Source: CAZIRF01 sp964541755 | GTDB taxonomy: Bacteria > Spirochaetota > Spirochaetia > Treponematales > Breznakiellaceae | Assembly (NCBI GenBank): GCA_964541755.1 | Contig: CAZIRF010000039.1 | Location: 1 to 27,948 of the forward strand | DNA length: 27,948 bases | Direction: 5' to 3' | Shown here: piece after piece, positions 8,268 through 16,737 of the stretch | How the letters are laid out: each line of letters begins with the position of its first letter | How positions within the stretch are numbered: position 1 is the stretch's first letter | The notes under the pieces: model-generated | The model's database searches: none | The model's input: only the letters and a program-made list of their open reading frames with translations | Told to the model about the DNA's origin: nothing | Translations under genes and position numbers: made by a program

Positions 8268-9716
8268 TTACGTGGCGTCGGAACCCATACGAGCCCGATA
8301 TTTTTCTGCAAGCTCGCGAGCTTTTGTCTCGGCGAGGCCGTTGTAGCGCTCGGGATGCTCAAAGAAGGACAGGGCCTCGCCGGCAGAGGGCACAAGCCCC
8401 AGCTCAGCCATCTTGCCCCCGATGCGCTCGAGGGTGTCGCCGTGGCGGGAGAGGGCCTCGGCAAAGGGGATGCCGGACTCTTCGGCTTCAAGGGTAATCT
8501 TGCGGATGACCTCGTGGGCGTCGGAGACGCCGGTTTCGGCCAGGAGAATGTAGGCGGGCTCTGCGAGAACCCCGCCCCGGACACCGGCTTCGCTACCGCC
8601 AGAGAGGTTGGACATGAGGCGGTCCTTGCGAACCCCGAGGCCCTCGATGACCTTGGTCATGCGGGTCACCGCCTGAGCGAAGCCCATCACGTAGTCGGCG
8701 ACAAAGCGCTGGCTGGCGCTGTTGGAGAGGTCCCGCTGGTGCTCGCTTATCTGGTCCATGAAGAAGGTCATGACGCGGGGGGCGAAGGCCTTCCAGAGGC
8801 TCTTGACGTGTTCGGAGTTCCAGGGGTTTCGCTTTTGGGGCATGGTCGAGGATCCGACCTGGGTGCCGCCAAAGTTTTCGCGCAGCTCCCCGATCTCGCT
8901 GCGCTGCAGGTTTCGAAGGTCGTCTGCAAGGTTCGCGAGGACGCCGAAGGCGACGTTCATCTCCAGAAGGAGGCGCAGGAGGTACTCGGGTTCGACCAGC
9001 TGGGTCGAGTGCTCGCTGGGTTCGAGTCCAAGCTGTGCCAGATAGCGGCGTTCGAGTTCGCGGGGGTCTTTGACAAGGACGCTCGTCGCATTGTAGGCCC
9101 CGACGGCCCCGGCGAGCTTGCCGCAGAGTTGCTTGGACCGTGCATCAATTTCCAGGATTGCCTTACCCAGACGCGAGACGTATTCGGCCATGGCAAAACC
9201 CACGGTTATGGGAACAGCATGCTGGCCATGGGTACGCCCCACTTGTGGGGTCGCCGCTTCGCGCTCTGCCAGGTCGCAGAGGAGGTTTTCAAGTTTCTTG
9301 AGCGCGGGGAGAATGACGTTCTGCGTCACGCCCTTCATGCGCCAGGCGAGGGCCGTATCGAGAATATCCACACTGGTCGCGCCTAAATGCACGAGGGGGG
9401 CGACTTCTGCAGGGACATGCTCTTTGAGCACGTTGACGAGGGCCCGAATGTTGTGCTGGGTTTTTTCTTCCTCGGCGTAGACGGCTTCCGGGTCGATAGC
9501 GGCCTCGGCGGCGTCAAGAGCCTTGTTGAGGGCATCGGTCGCCTGTCCGCGCAGCTCAAGGTGGGCCCGTACCAGGGCGATCTCGGCCTTGACGCAGGAG
9601 GAGATGGCGGCTTCTTCGGAGATCCAGGGGACGAGGGCCTCATAAAGGCTCTTCTCGCTCATCGAGTAGCGGTGATCGATGGGGGAGATATTGCGGAAAA
9701 TGTTGCGACTTACCAT
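8268..9716 (-). CDS. purB: Adenylosuccinate lyase
   Basis: This enzyme cleaves adenylosuccinate to AMP and fumarate, and SAICAR to AICAR in the de novo pathway. It belongs to the fumarase/aspartase superfamily. The signature SSTMPQKRNP is at 289-298, counting from the chosen start, and the catalytic-region motif RTHGQHAVP is at 161-169. I chose the ATG at 9716 (MVSRNIFRN, then ISPIDHRYS) because it gives a 482-residue protein starting just before the family's conserved 'SPxDxRY' segment. The frame stays open upstream to 9812, but that extension (rich in Arg, Pro, Phe) has no family resemblance. No strong Shine-Dalgarno is visible. The hairpin after the stop may separate it from guaB. Confidence 0.95.
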   Translation of the reverse strand: MVSRNIFRNISPIDHRYSMSEKSLYEALVPWISEEAAISSCVKAEIALVRAHLELRGQATDALNKALDAAEAAIDPEAVYAEEEKTQHNIRALVNVLKEHVPAEVAPLVHLGATSVDILDTALAWRMKGVTQNVILPALKKLENLLCDLAEREAATPQVGRTHGQHAVPITVGFAMAEYVSRLGKAILEIDARSKQLCGKLAGAVGAYNATSVLVKDPRELERRYLAQLGLEPSEHSTQLVEPEYLLRLLLEMNVAFGVLANLADDLRNLQRSEIGELRENFGGTQVGSSTMPQKRNPWNSEHVKSLWKAFAPRVMTFFMDQISEHQRDLSNSASQRFVADYVMGFAQAVTRMTKVIEGLGVRKDRLMSNLSGGSEAGVRGGVLAEPAYILLAETGVSDAHEVIRKITLEAEESGIPFAEALSRHGDTLERIGGKMAELGLVPSAGEALSFFEHPERYNGLAETKARELAEKYRARMGSDAT

Positions 9717-9790
9717 GCGGAAAGATGACACAAAAACGCAAACTTTGTCAAAGGGGTTCGGGAGCCCTCGAGTTTTCTGAAAGGGGGCCA

Positions 9791-9809
9791 GCCCGGCCAA
9801 AGCCCGGGC
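9791..9809 (-). terminator. GC-rich hairpin between the HAD gene and purB
   Basis: GCCCGG (9791-9796) pairs with CCGGGC (9804-9809) shortly after the HAD phosphatase stop on the minus strand. No T-run follows, so it is at best a weak terminator or pause site. Confidence 0.3.
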
Positions 9810-9819
9810 CAAGGTCAGG

Positions 9820-10698
9820 CTAGAGGAGGGCCTCCAAAATAACAGCCACCCCGTCCTCGCTCGCGGCGGGGGCTATACCCTTGGCGCGGGCCTTGAGGGA
9901 AGCCGGGGCCGGAGCCATGGCGAGGGGCCAGCCAACCGCTTCAAGGAGGGGGATATCGTTCTCGCCGTCGCCAAAGGCGAGCAGGTGTTCAGGGTCGAGG
10001 CCGCGCAGGGCACAGGCGTTCTTGAGGGCGGCGCCCTTGTTGGCCTTGGCCGAGAGGAGCTCGAGGTAGCTCGCCTGCGAGCGGGTCAGGTAGAGGCCGG
10101 GGGCCTCTATCGCACACGCTGAGGCACGTGCGGCGAGGATGGGGGTGATGGCGTCGAGGCGATCGGGTTCCGCGATGAACATGGCCTTGATGGCATCGCG
10201 CTGCCGGCCGGGGGCCGGGAAAAGGAGCTCGTCGATATCGGTCTCGACCGGGAGCTGGCCGGTTCGAGAGCGGTAGAGTTCCCGCTCGCTCCAGGGGCGA
10301 CCGCCTGAACGGCGCGGGCACCAGAGGGAGCCGTCCTCGGTAAAACAGTGGAGGTAGAGGTCCTCTTCGCGGGCAAGGTCGAAGGCAATTTTGAGGATTC
10401 GCGCGTCGAGCAGGAAGGAGGAGCGGGCCTCCTGCGAGGGGGTATCGACCACCATCGCCCCGTTGTAAAAGACCATGGGCCCCTCGCAACCGATTGCCGC
10501 ACGAAAGGGCTCCGAACTCGCGGCACTGCGACCCGTACAGATAATCAGCTTCCGGCCGCTTGCAAGGACGGCGCGCAGGGCGTCACGTACCCTGTCCGTC
10601 AAACGGGGCTCCGGGGTGAGTATGGTTCCGTCAAGATCGACGGCGACAGCGGTAATCGTGGGCCAGGCGGCCGTGAGCGCATCCATGAAACTGTTCAT
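9820..10698 (-). CDS. HAD-superfamily phosphatase, Cof/IIB type
   Basis: This is a predicted soluble sugar- or nucleotide-phosphate phosphatase. From the ATG at 10698 (MNSFMDALTA) the 292-residue protein has all HAD motifs. Motif I is VDLDGT with Asp21 as nucleophile and Asp23 as acid/base. Motif II is CTGRS with Thr55. The conserved MVFYNGA segment precedes the cap. The KGAAL lysine and motif IV FGDGENDIPLLEAV are near the C-terminus. The cap sits between motifs II and III, as in type IIB (Cof) enzymes. The frame is open further upstream to 10881, but that part overlaps the kinase gene and is unlike the family. The substrate cannot be read from sequence. Confidence 0.85.
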   Translation of the reverse strand: MNSFMDALTAAWPTITAVAVDLDGTILTPEPRLTDRVRDALRAVLASGRKLIICTGRSAASSEPFRAAIGCEGPMVFYNGAMVVDTPSQEARSSFLLDARILKIAFDLAREEDLYLHCFTEDGSLWCPRRSGGRPWSERELYRSRTGQLPVETDIDELLFPAPGRQRDAIKAMFIAEPDRLDAITPILAARASACAIEAPGLYLTRSQASYLELLSAKANKGAALKNACALRGLDPEHLLAFGDGENDIPLLEAVGWPLAMAPAPASLKARAKGIAPAASEDGVAVILEALL

Positions 10699-10723
10699 GG
10701 TCTGGCATGATAGCGCCAGAACA

Positions 10724-12319
10724 TCAGTGCGCCAAGGGGACCCGTATCGAGAGCTGGAAGCCAGCCCCCTCTTCGCTCTGCCAATTCGTGACACAGCCAA
10801 AGCGTGCGAGGGCTTCCCGCATGAGGGATAGCCCATTCCCCGCTTCTGCCGATGCACAGCCCCGCCCATCGTCGCAGACATTGAGCGCGAGACGCGTCTT
10901 CCCCCACAAAAGGCTTATCTCCAGTTTTTTGGCGTTCCCGTGCCGCAGGGCGTTGGTCATCGCCTCGCGACAGGCCTCGCGCAGGGCGTTTACCAGCTCC
11001 GGCACAAGAGCCCGCTCCCTTCCGGCACTCACAAGGGCAGTCTCGAGGGCTTCCGGCGGGGCAGCGGCCAGAATATCCCGAAGCGCCAGGGAGAGGACCT
11101 CATCCTGCGCGATATGCCCGTCCAATTCCCGGTCCAGGCAGGAGAGCCCTTTTCGCACATGAACGGCGCACTCATCGAGCAGGGACTCACGGTCCACCGC
11201 CACACCCCTGGCCGCATCCTGCACGCCGCGGCGCAGGAGAAAAATGACCAGGGTAAGCGAATGCCCCAGAATATCGTGGAGGGCCCGCCGGGACGACTGC
11301 ATCAGTTCCTGTTCGAGGACGAAGAGCTTGCGTTCGCTGCGGCGGGAAATTTCGGCCAGAGAGGCCTCGAGGAGGGAGTTCTCGCTGGCCAGGGCCTCCC
11401 GCAGACGCACGACGCGCGAGATATCAGTATAAAAACGAAAGCCGGCCTTCCCCCGAAGACGCGCAGAGTGGAGCCGGTAAACCCTGCTGCCCAGAACAAG
11501 TTCTTCGCAAAGGGAGAGAGAATCAAGGCTGATATCGGCGGGCTTTCCGCGGGTGTGGACAATACGACCCGTGGCGTCGGTAAAGATGATGAGGTCATCA
11601 AGGGTCTCGAGGAGGACCGAGCGCGCGACCGGTATGGGCCCCAAAAAGTTGAAACGCAGGGCGGCGAGGGCGAAGAAAAAGATGGAGGTCGTCATGACAA
11701 TGGGGGTCACGTCGAAGAGGGGCCGTATGATGCGGCTCGTGTAGAGGATGTTGATAACAAGGGGGATGAGGGCCGCAAGGGCGATAATGAGGCCAACGGC
11801 CAGGGAGCGATTCTTGCGGATGCCCCCGAAACAGAAGAGGATGCTCATCGCGACAAGACTGTAGGTGTAAGCGGTAAACCAGGGGAAGAGGGGGCCAAAG
11901 CGGTCCCGCCAAAAATCGTAGTAGCTGTAGAAGAGGTGATGCAGGGGGTTGGTCGCAAAGAGCAGGAAAAACAGGGCAGACATGGCGTAGAGAACATATA
12001 TGAGAGTCTGTGGCGGGGGGCGCCCAAAGCGAAAGCGCACGGCGAATGAGAGAAAAAGCGGCCCGATAAAACAAACTGCCAGGTACTGTGTCACGATAAA
12101 GAACCAGCGCAGGTCGACCTGGGGCGAGACGGTCTTGAGCATCTTGCTTACAATCCAGAGGAAGAGGGCCCCCTGAAGCCACAGATACGCACGCAAGAGG
12201 GGGGTTTTATCCGCGTAGCGATGAAGGATGGCGTTGCCCGCAATATTGAGGATGAGGGCGGCGATGTGCCAGGCCTCGATCCAGAATATCTCGTGGGCAA
12301 GTTCCGGCGAGACGGGCAT
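10724..12319 (-). CDS. 7TM sensor histidine kinase, NarL/DesK-like
   Basis: This 531-residue membrane kinase probably phosphorylates the response regulator encoded immediately upstream. About seven hydrophobic segments (roughly 15-32, 43-62, 72-95, 104-122, 145-165, 170-192, 203-224) match the 7TM N-terminus found on some histidine kinases. A small PAS-like region (about 235-300) and a helical linker follow. The phosphoacceptor motif is HDILGHSLT with His348 (HisKA_3 type). The ATPase domain has an N box (REAMTNALRHG, Asn456), a G1 box (CDDGRG, 482-487) and a G2 box (GNGLSLM, 494-500). The ATG overlaps the regulator's stop by one base (TGATG). The signal sensed is unknown. Confidence 0.9.
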   Translation of the reverse strand: MPVSPELAHEIFWIEAWHIAALILNIAGNAILHRYADKTPLLRAYLWLQGALFLWIVSKMLKTVSPQVDLRWFFIVTQYLAVCFIGPLFLSFAVRFRFGRPPPQTLIYVLYAMSALFFLLFATNPLHHLFYSYYDFWRDRFGPLFPWFTAYTYSLVAMSILFCFGGIRKNRSLAVGLIIALAALIPLVINILYTSRIIRPLFDVTPIVMTTSIFFFALAALRFNFLGPIPVARSVLLETLDDLIIFTDATGRIVHTRGKPADISLDSLSLCEELVLGSRVYRLHSARLRGKAGFRFYTDISRVVRLREALASENSLLEASLAEISRRSERKLFVLEQELMQSSRRALHDILGHSLTLVIFLLRRGVQDAARGVAVDRESLLDECAVHVRKGLSCLDRELDGHIAQDEVLSLALRDILAAAPPEALETALVSAGRERALVPELVNALREACREAMTNALRHGNAKKLEISLLWGKTRLALNVCDDGRGCASAEAGNGLSLMREALARFGCVTNWQSEEGAGFQLSIRVPLAH

Positions 12320-12966
12320 CAGTCCAGCTCGCCGACGAGGCCGTGTTTGATCGCATAGACGGCAATCTGGGTACGTGCATCGAGGCCCAGCTTTGCGAGT
12401 ATGGCAGAGACGCGGTTCTTGACGGTCCCCTCCGAGCAGCCCTCGCGAAAGGCTATCTCCTTGTTGCCCAAGCCGTCGACAATGTGGCGGATGTAATCAA
12501 TATCCTTTTCGGTAAGCCCCAAATCTGCCGGTATCAGCCCGGGCCGGGGCGCCCTCCCCGCCGCAAGCTGGGGCTTGAGAGCCTCCTGAAACACGACCAG
12601 GCCGCTGGCGATGGCCCGAATGGCCTGGACAAAGACCTGGGGCTCCACATCCTTGAGGAGGAAGCCGTCAATTCCCATGGCAATGGCCTCGGAAACCATC
12701 CGTGCGTCGGGAAAGGTGGTAAGCAAGACAATTTTCACATCAAGCTCTTCCGCGCGAATGCGGCGGGACGCCTCGAGGCCATCCATGACGGGCATGCCTA
12801 CGTCCATAAGGATGATATCGGGGCGCTTGTCGCGGCAGAGATCGAGGGCCTCCTTGCCATTTGCAGCGGTATCCAAAATGGAGAGCTCCGGATCGCCATC
12901 AAGCAGAACCCGGACAGACTCCCGGATAAGCTGTTGGTCTTCGGCAAAGATGATGCGGCAATTCAT
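12319..12966 (-). CDS. NarL/LuxR-family response regulator
   Basis: This 215-residue DNA-binding regulator has a receiver domain with acidic pair Glu9/Asp10, phosphorylation site Asp55 (LMDVGMP), Thr83/84 and Lys105 (LLKD). A LuxR-type helix-turn-helix follows at about 150-210 (LTEKDIDYIRHIVDGLGNKEIA, then GTVKNRVSAILAKL), quoted in two parts. The start at 12966 (MNCRIIFAED) puts the receiver at the N-terminus and overlaps the preceding sensor gene by 4 bases (ATGA). The stop overlaps the kinase start by one base. The three genes are therefore translationally coupled. Confidence 0.92.
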   Translation of the reverse strand: MNCRIIFAEDQQLIRESVRVLLDGDPELSILDTAANGKEALDLCRDKRPDIILMDVGMPVMDGLEASRRIRAEELDVKIVLLTTFPDARMVSEAIAMGIDGFLLKDVEPQVFVQAIRAIASGLVVFQEALKPQLAAGRAPRPGLIPADLGLTEKDIDYIRHIVDGLGNKEIAFREGCSEGTVKNRVSAILAKLGLDARTQIAVYAIKHGLVGELD

Positions 12967-13829
12967 GGGACCTCCGGATGTGGGGCGAGTTCGTTCACAA
13001 GATTGCGGACCTCGGCCAGGGACGCCTCCGCCAGGGAGAGGCATTCCTGGAGGGAGAGGCCCTGTGTGGTATACGAGAGAAACTGATGGAGCTTTACGCG
13101 CACCTCGCGATCGATCTCGGTTGATATGTGTTCGCGAATGCGGGCGGCGGCCGCTTCGCTATCGAGGTTCTCTATGGAGAGGAGAAGTCGCTGGCGGGAG
13201 GCCAGGGCCGCCCCCGCACGGGACAGGGAGTCGGCAAGGGCCTGTTCGTCACTCGTATCAAGGAGGGTGAGGAGGGAGCCCCTGCCCCCGGGCAAGGGCT
13301 TGAACCGCCAGAAAAAGCTCTTGTCATCGAGGCGCAGGGTCCCGCTATCCTCTCGGGGAGCGGCGAGGAGCCCCGACAGAAAGGCACAGGGGTGATCGGG
13401 CGCGAGCCGGGGGCGGCGATCAAAGGCCAGGATGCCCGGCAGGGGGTTATCACGGCCAAAGGAGAGGACTCTCCCATCAGCATCGAAAATAACGACCCCC
13501 TCGCGTACCGCATCGAGGAGGGCCCCCTCGTGGCGGATGAGGAGATCTTCGGGCTGGCGGCGCACAGAGAGGCGCAGGACAAGGGCCCCGGATATAAGCG
13601 CAGGGGCAATGGACAGGCGCATGAGGACCTTCAAGACAAGCGCGGTTTGCGGCCAAGGGGCTATGAGAGACAGCGGGAAGCCAATAAGGAAGAGGGCCGA
13701 TACCATGAACCAAAAAAGGTACAGAACGGGACGACGATGAAAGGAACGAACGCTTTCCAGCGAGAGCGCAATAAGGGCAGAGAGACAACAGAGGACAACT
13801 ATAAAGAGGGTGTAGCTGTAGGTGACCAT
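12963..13829 (-). CDS. Membrane PAS protein with DHp-like helices but no kinase domain
   Basis: This 288-residue protein has three hydrophobic segments (about 7-25, 35-57, 64-88), a PAS-like region (about 97-190; EGVVIFDADGRVLSFG is typical of a PAS start) and a long helical region (about 195-283). That helical region resembles the dimerisation half of a HisKA_3 kinase: RIREHISTEIDREV sits where RELHDxLG would be, but the HD pair is not kept. No N, G1 or G2 box exists, because the protein ends after the helices. It is the first gene of the operon, overlapping the regulator by 4 bases. It may be a co-sensor or a modulator of the downstream kinase; this is inference. I do not recognise a named family. 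Confidence 0.8.
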   Translation of the reverse strand: MVTYSYTLFIVVLCCLSALIALSLESVRSFHRRPVLYLFWFMVSALFLIGFPLSLIAPWPQTALVLKVLMRLSIAPALISGALVLRLSVRRQPEDLLIRHEGALLDAVREGVVIFDADGRVLSFGRDNPLPGILAFDRRPRLAPDHPCAFLSGLLAAPREDSGTLRLDDKSFFWRFKPLPGGRGSLLTLLDTSDEQALADSLSRAGAALASRQRLLLSIENLDSEAAAARIREHISTEIDREVRVKLHQFLSYTTQGLSLQECLSLAEASLAEVRNLVNELAPHPEVP

Positions 13830-13839
13830 GGACAGGCAG

Positions 13840-13867
13840 AGTATACCCCATATTTTGCCAACTGCAA
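13840..13867 (-). promoter_or_regulatory. Candidate promoter of the sensor operon
   Basis: On the minus strand, TTGCAG (13862-13867) and TATACT (13840-13845) are 16 bp apart. Transcription would start only about 4 bases before the ATG at 13829, and no Shine-Dalgarno is present, so the message may be leaderless. Confidence 0.45.
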
Positions 13868-14012
13868 GCTTCGGGTTACTGGAAAAACATTACTTTTGAC
13901 AGGGTTCGGGCAAACCAAATTCACCCTCCCAAAAAACCAAAGACAGGCAGGTCGCAGGCGATGTTGACGGTATCCTCTTGAGTGAATACCTCTACCCGAA
14001 AAGGAGTCCCAC

Positions 14013-16295
14013 ATGAAAAAAGCAGCCTGGCTGGCCCTTGGCCCGCTCTGCGCGATCGCCCTTTTGGCCTGCCCCACCGAGCCCGGTGGCGGAGGTACCA
14101 CAACAATTACCTCCGAGGGGAGCTACGAGAGCCCGGTAGTACTGGCATATACCGGTTACCGCGAGTGTCAGATTGATGGTACATCGCCTTCCTGGTACCA
14201 GTTCACCATACTGGAAGACTATAATCTGCGTATCAAGATTGACGATATCACCCCGGCTTTGGCATCGGGAGAGTCCTTGGATGTCTATATTAGCGACGAT
14301 AAGGACAACTTCCCCTCGGTCCAGACCTTTGCGGTAACGAATGCCAATATGGGCACCTACCAAAATTTGTCGTTCACGGCGGGTACCTACTACATCAAAG
14401 TCCTGGAATGCCCCGGCAAGAGCATGCGCTTTACTATTACCATGGGCATGGGAAGCTCAGGAGGCGATGATCCGGAGGACCCCACAGACGAGAACTCCGA
14501 AGGGAGCAGTACCAATCCGGTTCAGCTTACCCTTGGCAAATACCGGGACGGCTCAGTGGGTTCTTCCGCTCCTTCATTCTACAGTTTGGATGTCCCGTTG
14601 GACGGTGTTTCCTACTATATAAAACTGTATGACATTGAACCGGCACCGAGCACTGGTGGCAACCAAGTCTACATGAATGTTGGCTTTTCAGAAAATGAGT
14701 CCGGTAACTATACAGAGCTTGCATTATTGGATTTTCCGGAAGACATAAATCATCCAGTATTCTACTTCTCCAAAGCCGGAACCCTGCACCTAAAGGTAAA
14801 CGAAGACCATCCCTGCACCTTCAAGCTTGTTGTATCCATTCATGACTACAGCGCTCTTACCCAGTACCCCCCGGAAAGTGAGGGTATGGGCACCTACGAA
14901 GATCCTTGGATACTTCAGCTGAACAGCCCGCGCACGTTGGGAACAGCCGGCACCGGGAGCTATCGATATCTTTCCTTCGACGCAGCCGAAGACGGCGCAG
15001 ACTACACCCTTCGCTTTGAGCCATTGGACAACGAAGGCGGTAGTAGCGGGCGCATATTCAGTGATAGCAATTCACTAGAGTATTCTTTCGACTTGGAAGA
15101 ATCTCCCACAGAGATATCCTTTAGCGCTATCGGGCCAGACACCTTCGTAGAACTACCCAACTATGGTTCTATCCGCGTCACCCTTAGCGAAGCAGAAACC
15201 GAAGGTCGCTGGGAAGCACTCGGCGCCAAGGGCTTTAGCGCCGGCAAGGTTATCGCGAAGAAACTCACCTATAACCCCACAACGGGCGAACTCTGGGCTG
15301 TCTGCCACGAAAACCGTGGAACAACCGGACCCGATATTGTGCTGGCCGTCTACCACGCCGGCGCCAACAACGATAGCTGGACCGAAGTTACCGCTCTTCC
15401 CGCCATGAATAGTCCCGCGAATCCCGCTATCGCAGTGGATTCGGAAGGGACAGTCTATGTCGGCTATAACGAAGACTTCGGTTCTTTGCACTATATGGCC
15501 CTTATTCAATATGACGGCTCCAGCTGGAGTACGGTGGGAGACCCCGAGGACATCCAGTACGGCACCGACCCCCAGAACATCACCCTCCTCGTGGATGGGG
15601 ACGACAAACTCCACGCCCTCTGGTCTTCGGGTGAAGGACAGGGCTTTGATCTCAAGTATTTTACCTGGGATGGGATAGACCTTGTTGAAGAGGGCTTTGA
15701 CGAAGATATCGACGGCTACAACTTTGCCGCTGTCCTCAACAGCCTGGGGAATGTAACACTGGGCGTCTCCTGGTACACCCCCTTCTACCACTGGTCAAGC
15801 GGTAACTACACATGGGCGACCGGAAACTTTATCGCGACAAGCGGGGGCAACGACGACCATACCTCCGACCGCGGTACTGTCTGGATGGCCGCCGCCAGCG
15901 ATGGTACCCCCTGGGCTATTGTACGCGACACCCTTACAGGCGGAATTCAACACCAGTACCGCCTCTGGAAGCTGGGCGCCAGTGGCTGGGAGAGCGTCTA
16001 TGACTTCCCGGCTTATTACACGGGCAGCCAGCTGGAATTTATAGAAGGGCTCGCTATCTCCGGATTAGCCCCCGCCATTTTAAGCACACAAAATTGGTCG
16101 TATTCGGTCTGGAGTTATAATCAAGCAGGCACTGATAGAGCATTGCTAGGAGAGCGCTGGCTTGCCTACGACACCCTGCGGGAAGGCGAACTCTTTGCCG
16201 GCAAGGACGGCGAGCTCTACGTCATCGGCATCACCGGCACCAGCGAAGACGACCCTGCCGACGGAAAGCTGTCGGTCTATACATGGAATCAATAA
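14013..16295 (+). CDS. Large lipoprotein with three repeated beta domains and a propeller-like C-terminus
   Basis: This 760-residue exported lipoprotein begins MKKAAWLALG and has a lipobox LLAC with Cys20, followed by a Gly-rich tether. Three related segments of about 110-120 residues follow (about 30-150, 160-275, 285-395). Each starts like 'S/GxYExPxxL' and contains aromatic and Asp-rich strands resembling PPC-type beta domains. From about 400 to the end the sequence shows repeats with Trp and Asp/Gly turns (for example WTEVTALP, SSWSTVG, DDKLHALWSSG), suggesting a beta-propeller. AAGGAG at 14001-14006 is a good ribosome site. A strong terminator follows at 16389. Function is unknown; surface binding or adhesion is only a guess. 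Confidence 0.85.
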   Translation: MKKAAWLALGPLCAIALLACPTEPGGGGTTTITSEGSYESPVVLAYTGYRECQIDGTSPSWYQFTILEDYNLRIKIDDITPALASGESLDVYISDDKDNFPSVQTFAVTNANMGTYQNLSFTAGTYYIKVLECPGKSMRFTITMGMGSSGGDDPEDPTDENSEGSSTNPVQLTLGKYRDGSVGSSAPSFYSLDVPLDGVSYYIKLYDIEPAPSTGGNQVYMNVGFSENESGNYTELALLDFPEDINHPVFYFSKAGTLHLKVNEDHPCTFKLVVSIHDYSALTQYPPESEGMGTYEDPWILQLNSPRTLGTAGTGSYRYLSFDAAEDGADYTLRFEPLDNEGGSSGRIFSDSNSLEYSFDLEESPTEISFSAIGPDTFVELPNYGSIRVTLSEAETEGRWEALGAKGFSAGKVIAKKLTYNPTTGELWAVCHENRGTTGPDIVLAVYHAGANNDSWTEVTALPAMNSPANPAIAVDSEGTVYVGYNEDFGSLHYMALIQYDGSSWSTVGDPEDIQYGTDPQNITLLVDGDDKLHALWSSGEGQGFDLKYFTWDGIDLVEEGFDEDIDGYNFAAVLNSLGNVTLGVSWYTPFYHWSSGNYTWATGNFIATSGGNDDHTSDRGTVWMAAASDGTPWAIVRDTLTGGIQHQYRLWKLGASGWESVYDFPAYYTGSQLEFIEGLAISGLAPAILSTQNWSYSVWSYNQAGTDRALLGERWLAYDTLREGELFAGKDGELYVIGITGTSEDDPADGKLSVYTWNQ

Positions 16296-16388
16296 GTAAC
16301 GCTAACGCTGATACAAACAGCAGCACGGCAAAAAAAGGAGTGTATCGCTACATGTGGTAGCGGCACGAGCAAGGTAAAAATATCAAAA

Positions 16389-16417
16389 GGCCGTCCCAAA
16401 TGGGGCGGCCTTTTTTT
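16389..16417 (+). terminator. Rho-independent terminator after the large lipoprotein
   Basis: GGCCGTCCC pairs with GGGGCGGCC (one G-T pair, loop AAAT) and is followed by seven T residues. It ends about 120 bases after the lipoprotein stop. The rest of 16296-16435 shows no gene. Confidence 0.9.
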
Positions 16418-16435
16418 GTGCCAATGCAAAACCAC

Positions 16436-16497
16436 TTGAAATGGAGAATCTGTCATCATATACTTATTATGTGTAATACATATACTGTATCAGGAGG
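16436..16497 (+). promoter_or_regulatory. Promoter, operator-like palindrome and ribosome site of the toxin-antitoxin pair
   Basis: TTGAAA (16436-16441) and TATACT (16459-16464) are 17 bp apart. A palindrome TATTA-TGTG-TAATA at 16465-16478 directly follows the -10 box, a suitable place for autorepression by the antitoxin. AGGAGG at 16492-16497 is a strong Shine-Dalgarno for the ATG at 16504. Confidence 0.65.
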
Positions 16498-16503
16498 CAA
16501 TTC

Positions 16504-16737
16504 ATGCCCAATGTCACCATGAGTGTTGATGAGGGACTTCTCAAAGAGGCTCGAAAAATTGCAATTGACCGGGACACCAACGTGTCCGAACTCTTTCGGG
16601 ACTATTTGACAGAACTCACCGAGCGGGAAAAGGTTCGCCGTGAGTATCTGGCTACTAGTCTGGATAGCCTTTTTGCTGCCAGTACTGCAGCCTCCTATAG
16701 CGAAGTCAAATCCCGGGATGAGCTCCATGAGCGTTGA
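16504..16737 (+). CDS. VapB-like ribbon-helix-helix antitoxin
   Basis: This 77-residue protein has a short N-terminal strand (NVTMSVDEGLL) followed by two helices (KEARKIAIDRD, then NVSELFRDYLTELTERE), the usual ribbon-helix-helix DNA-binding fold of antitoxins. The charged C-terminus should wrap the toxin. The toxin gene starts inside its last codons. Such antitoxins neutralise the PIN toxin and repress their own promoter, and the palindrome next to the -10 box fits this. Confidence 0.82.
   Translation: MPNVTMSVDEGLLKEARKIAIDRDTNVSELFRDYLTELTEREKVRREYLATSLDSLFAASTAASYSEVKSRDELHER

Noticed and set aside
8235..9386. 383-codon open frame opposite purB
   Set aside because: Antisense shadow; the minus-strand frame carries the adenylosuccinate lyase signature.
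10940..12049. 369-codon open frame opposite the histidine kinase
   Set aside because: Low-complexity charged product, antisense to a gene with complete kinase motifs.
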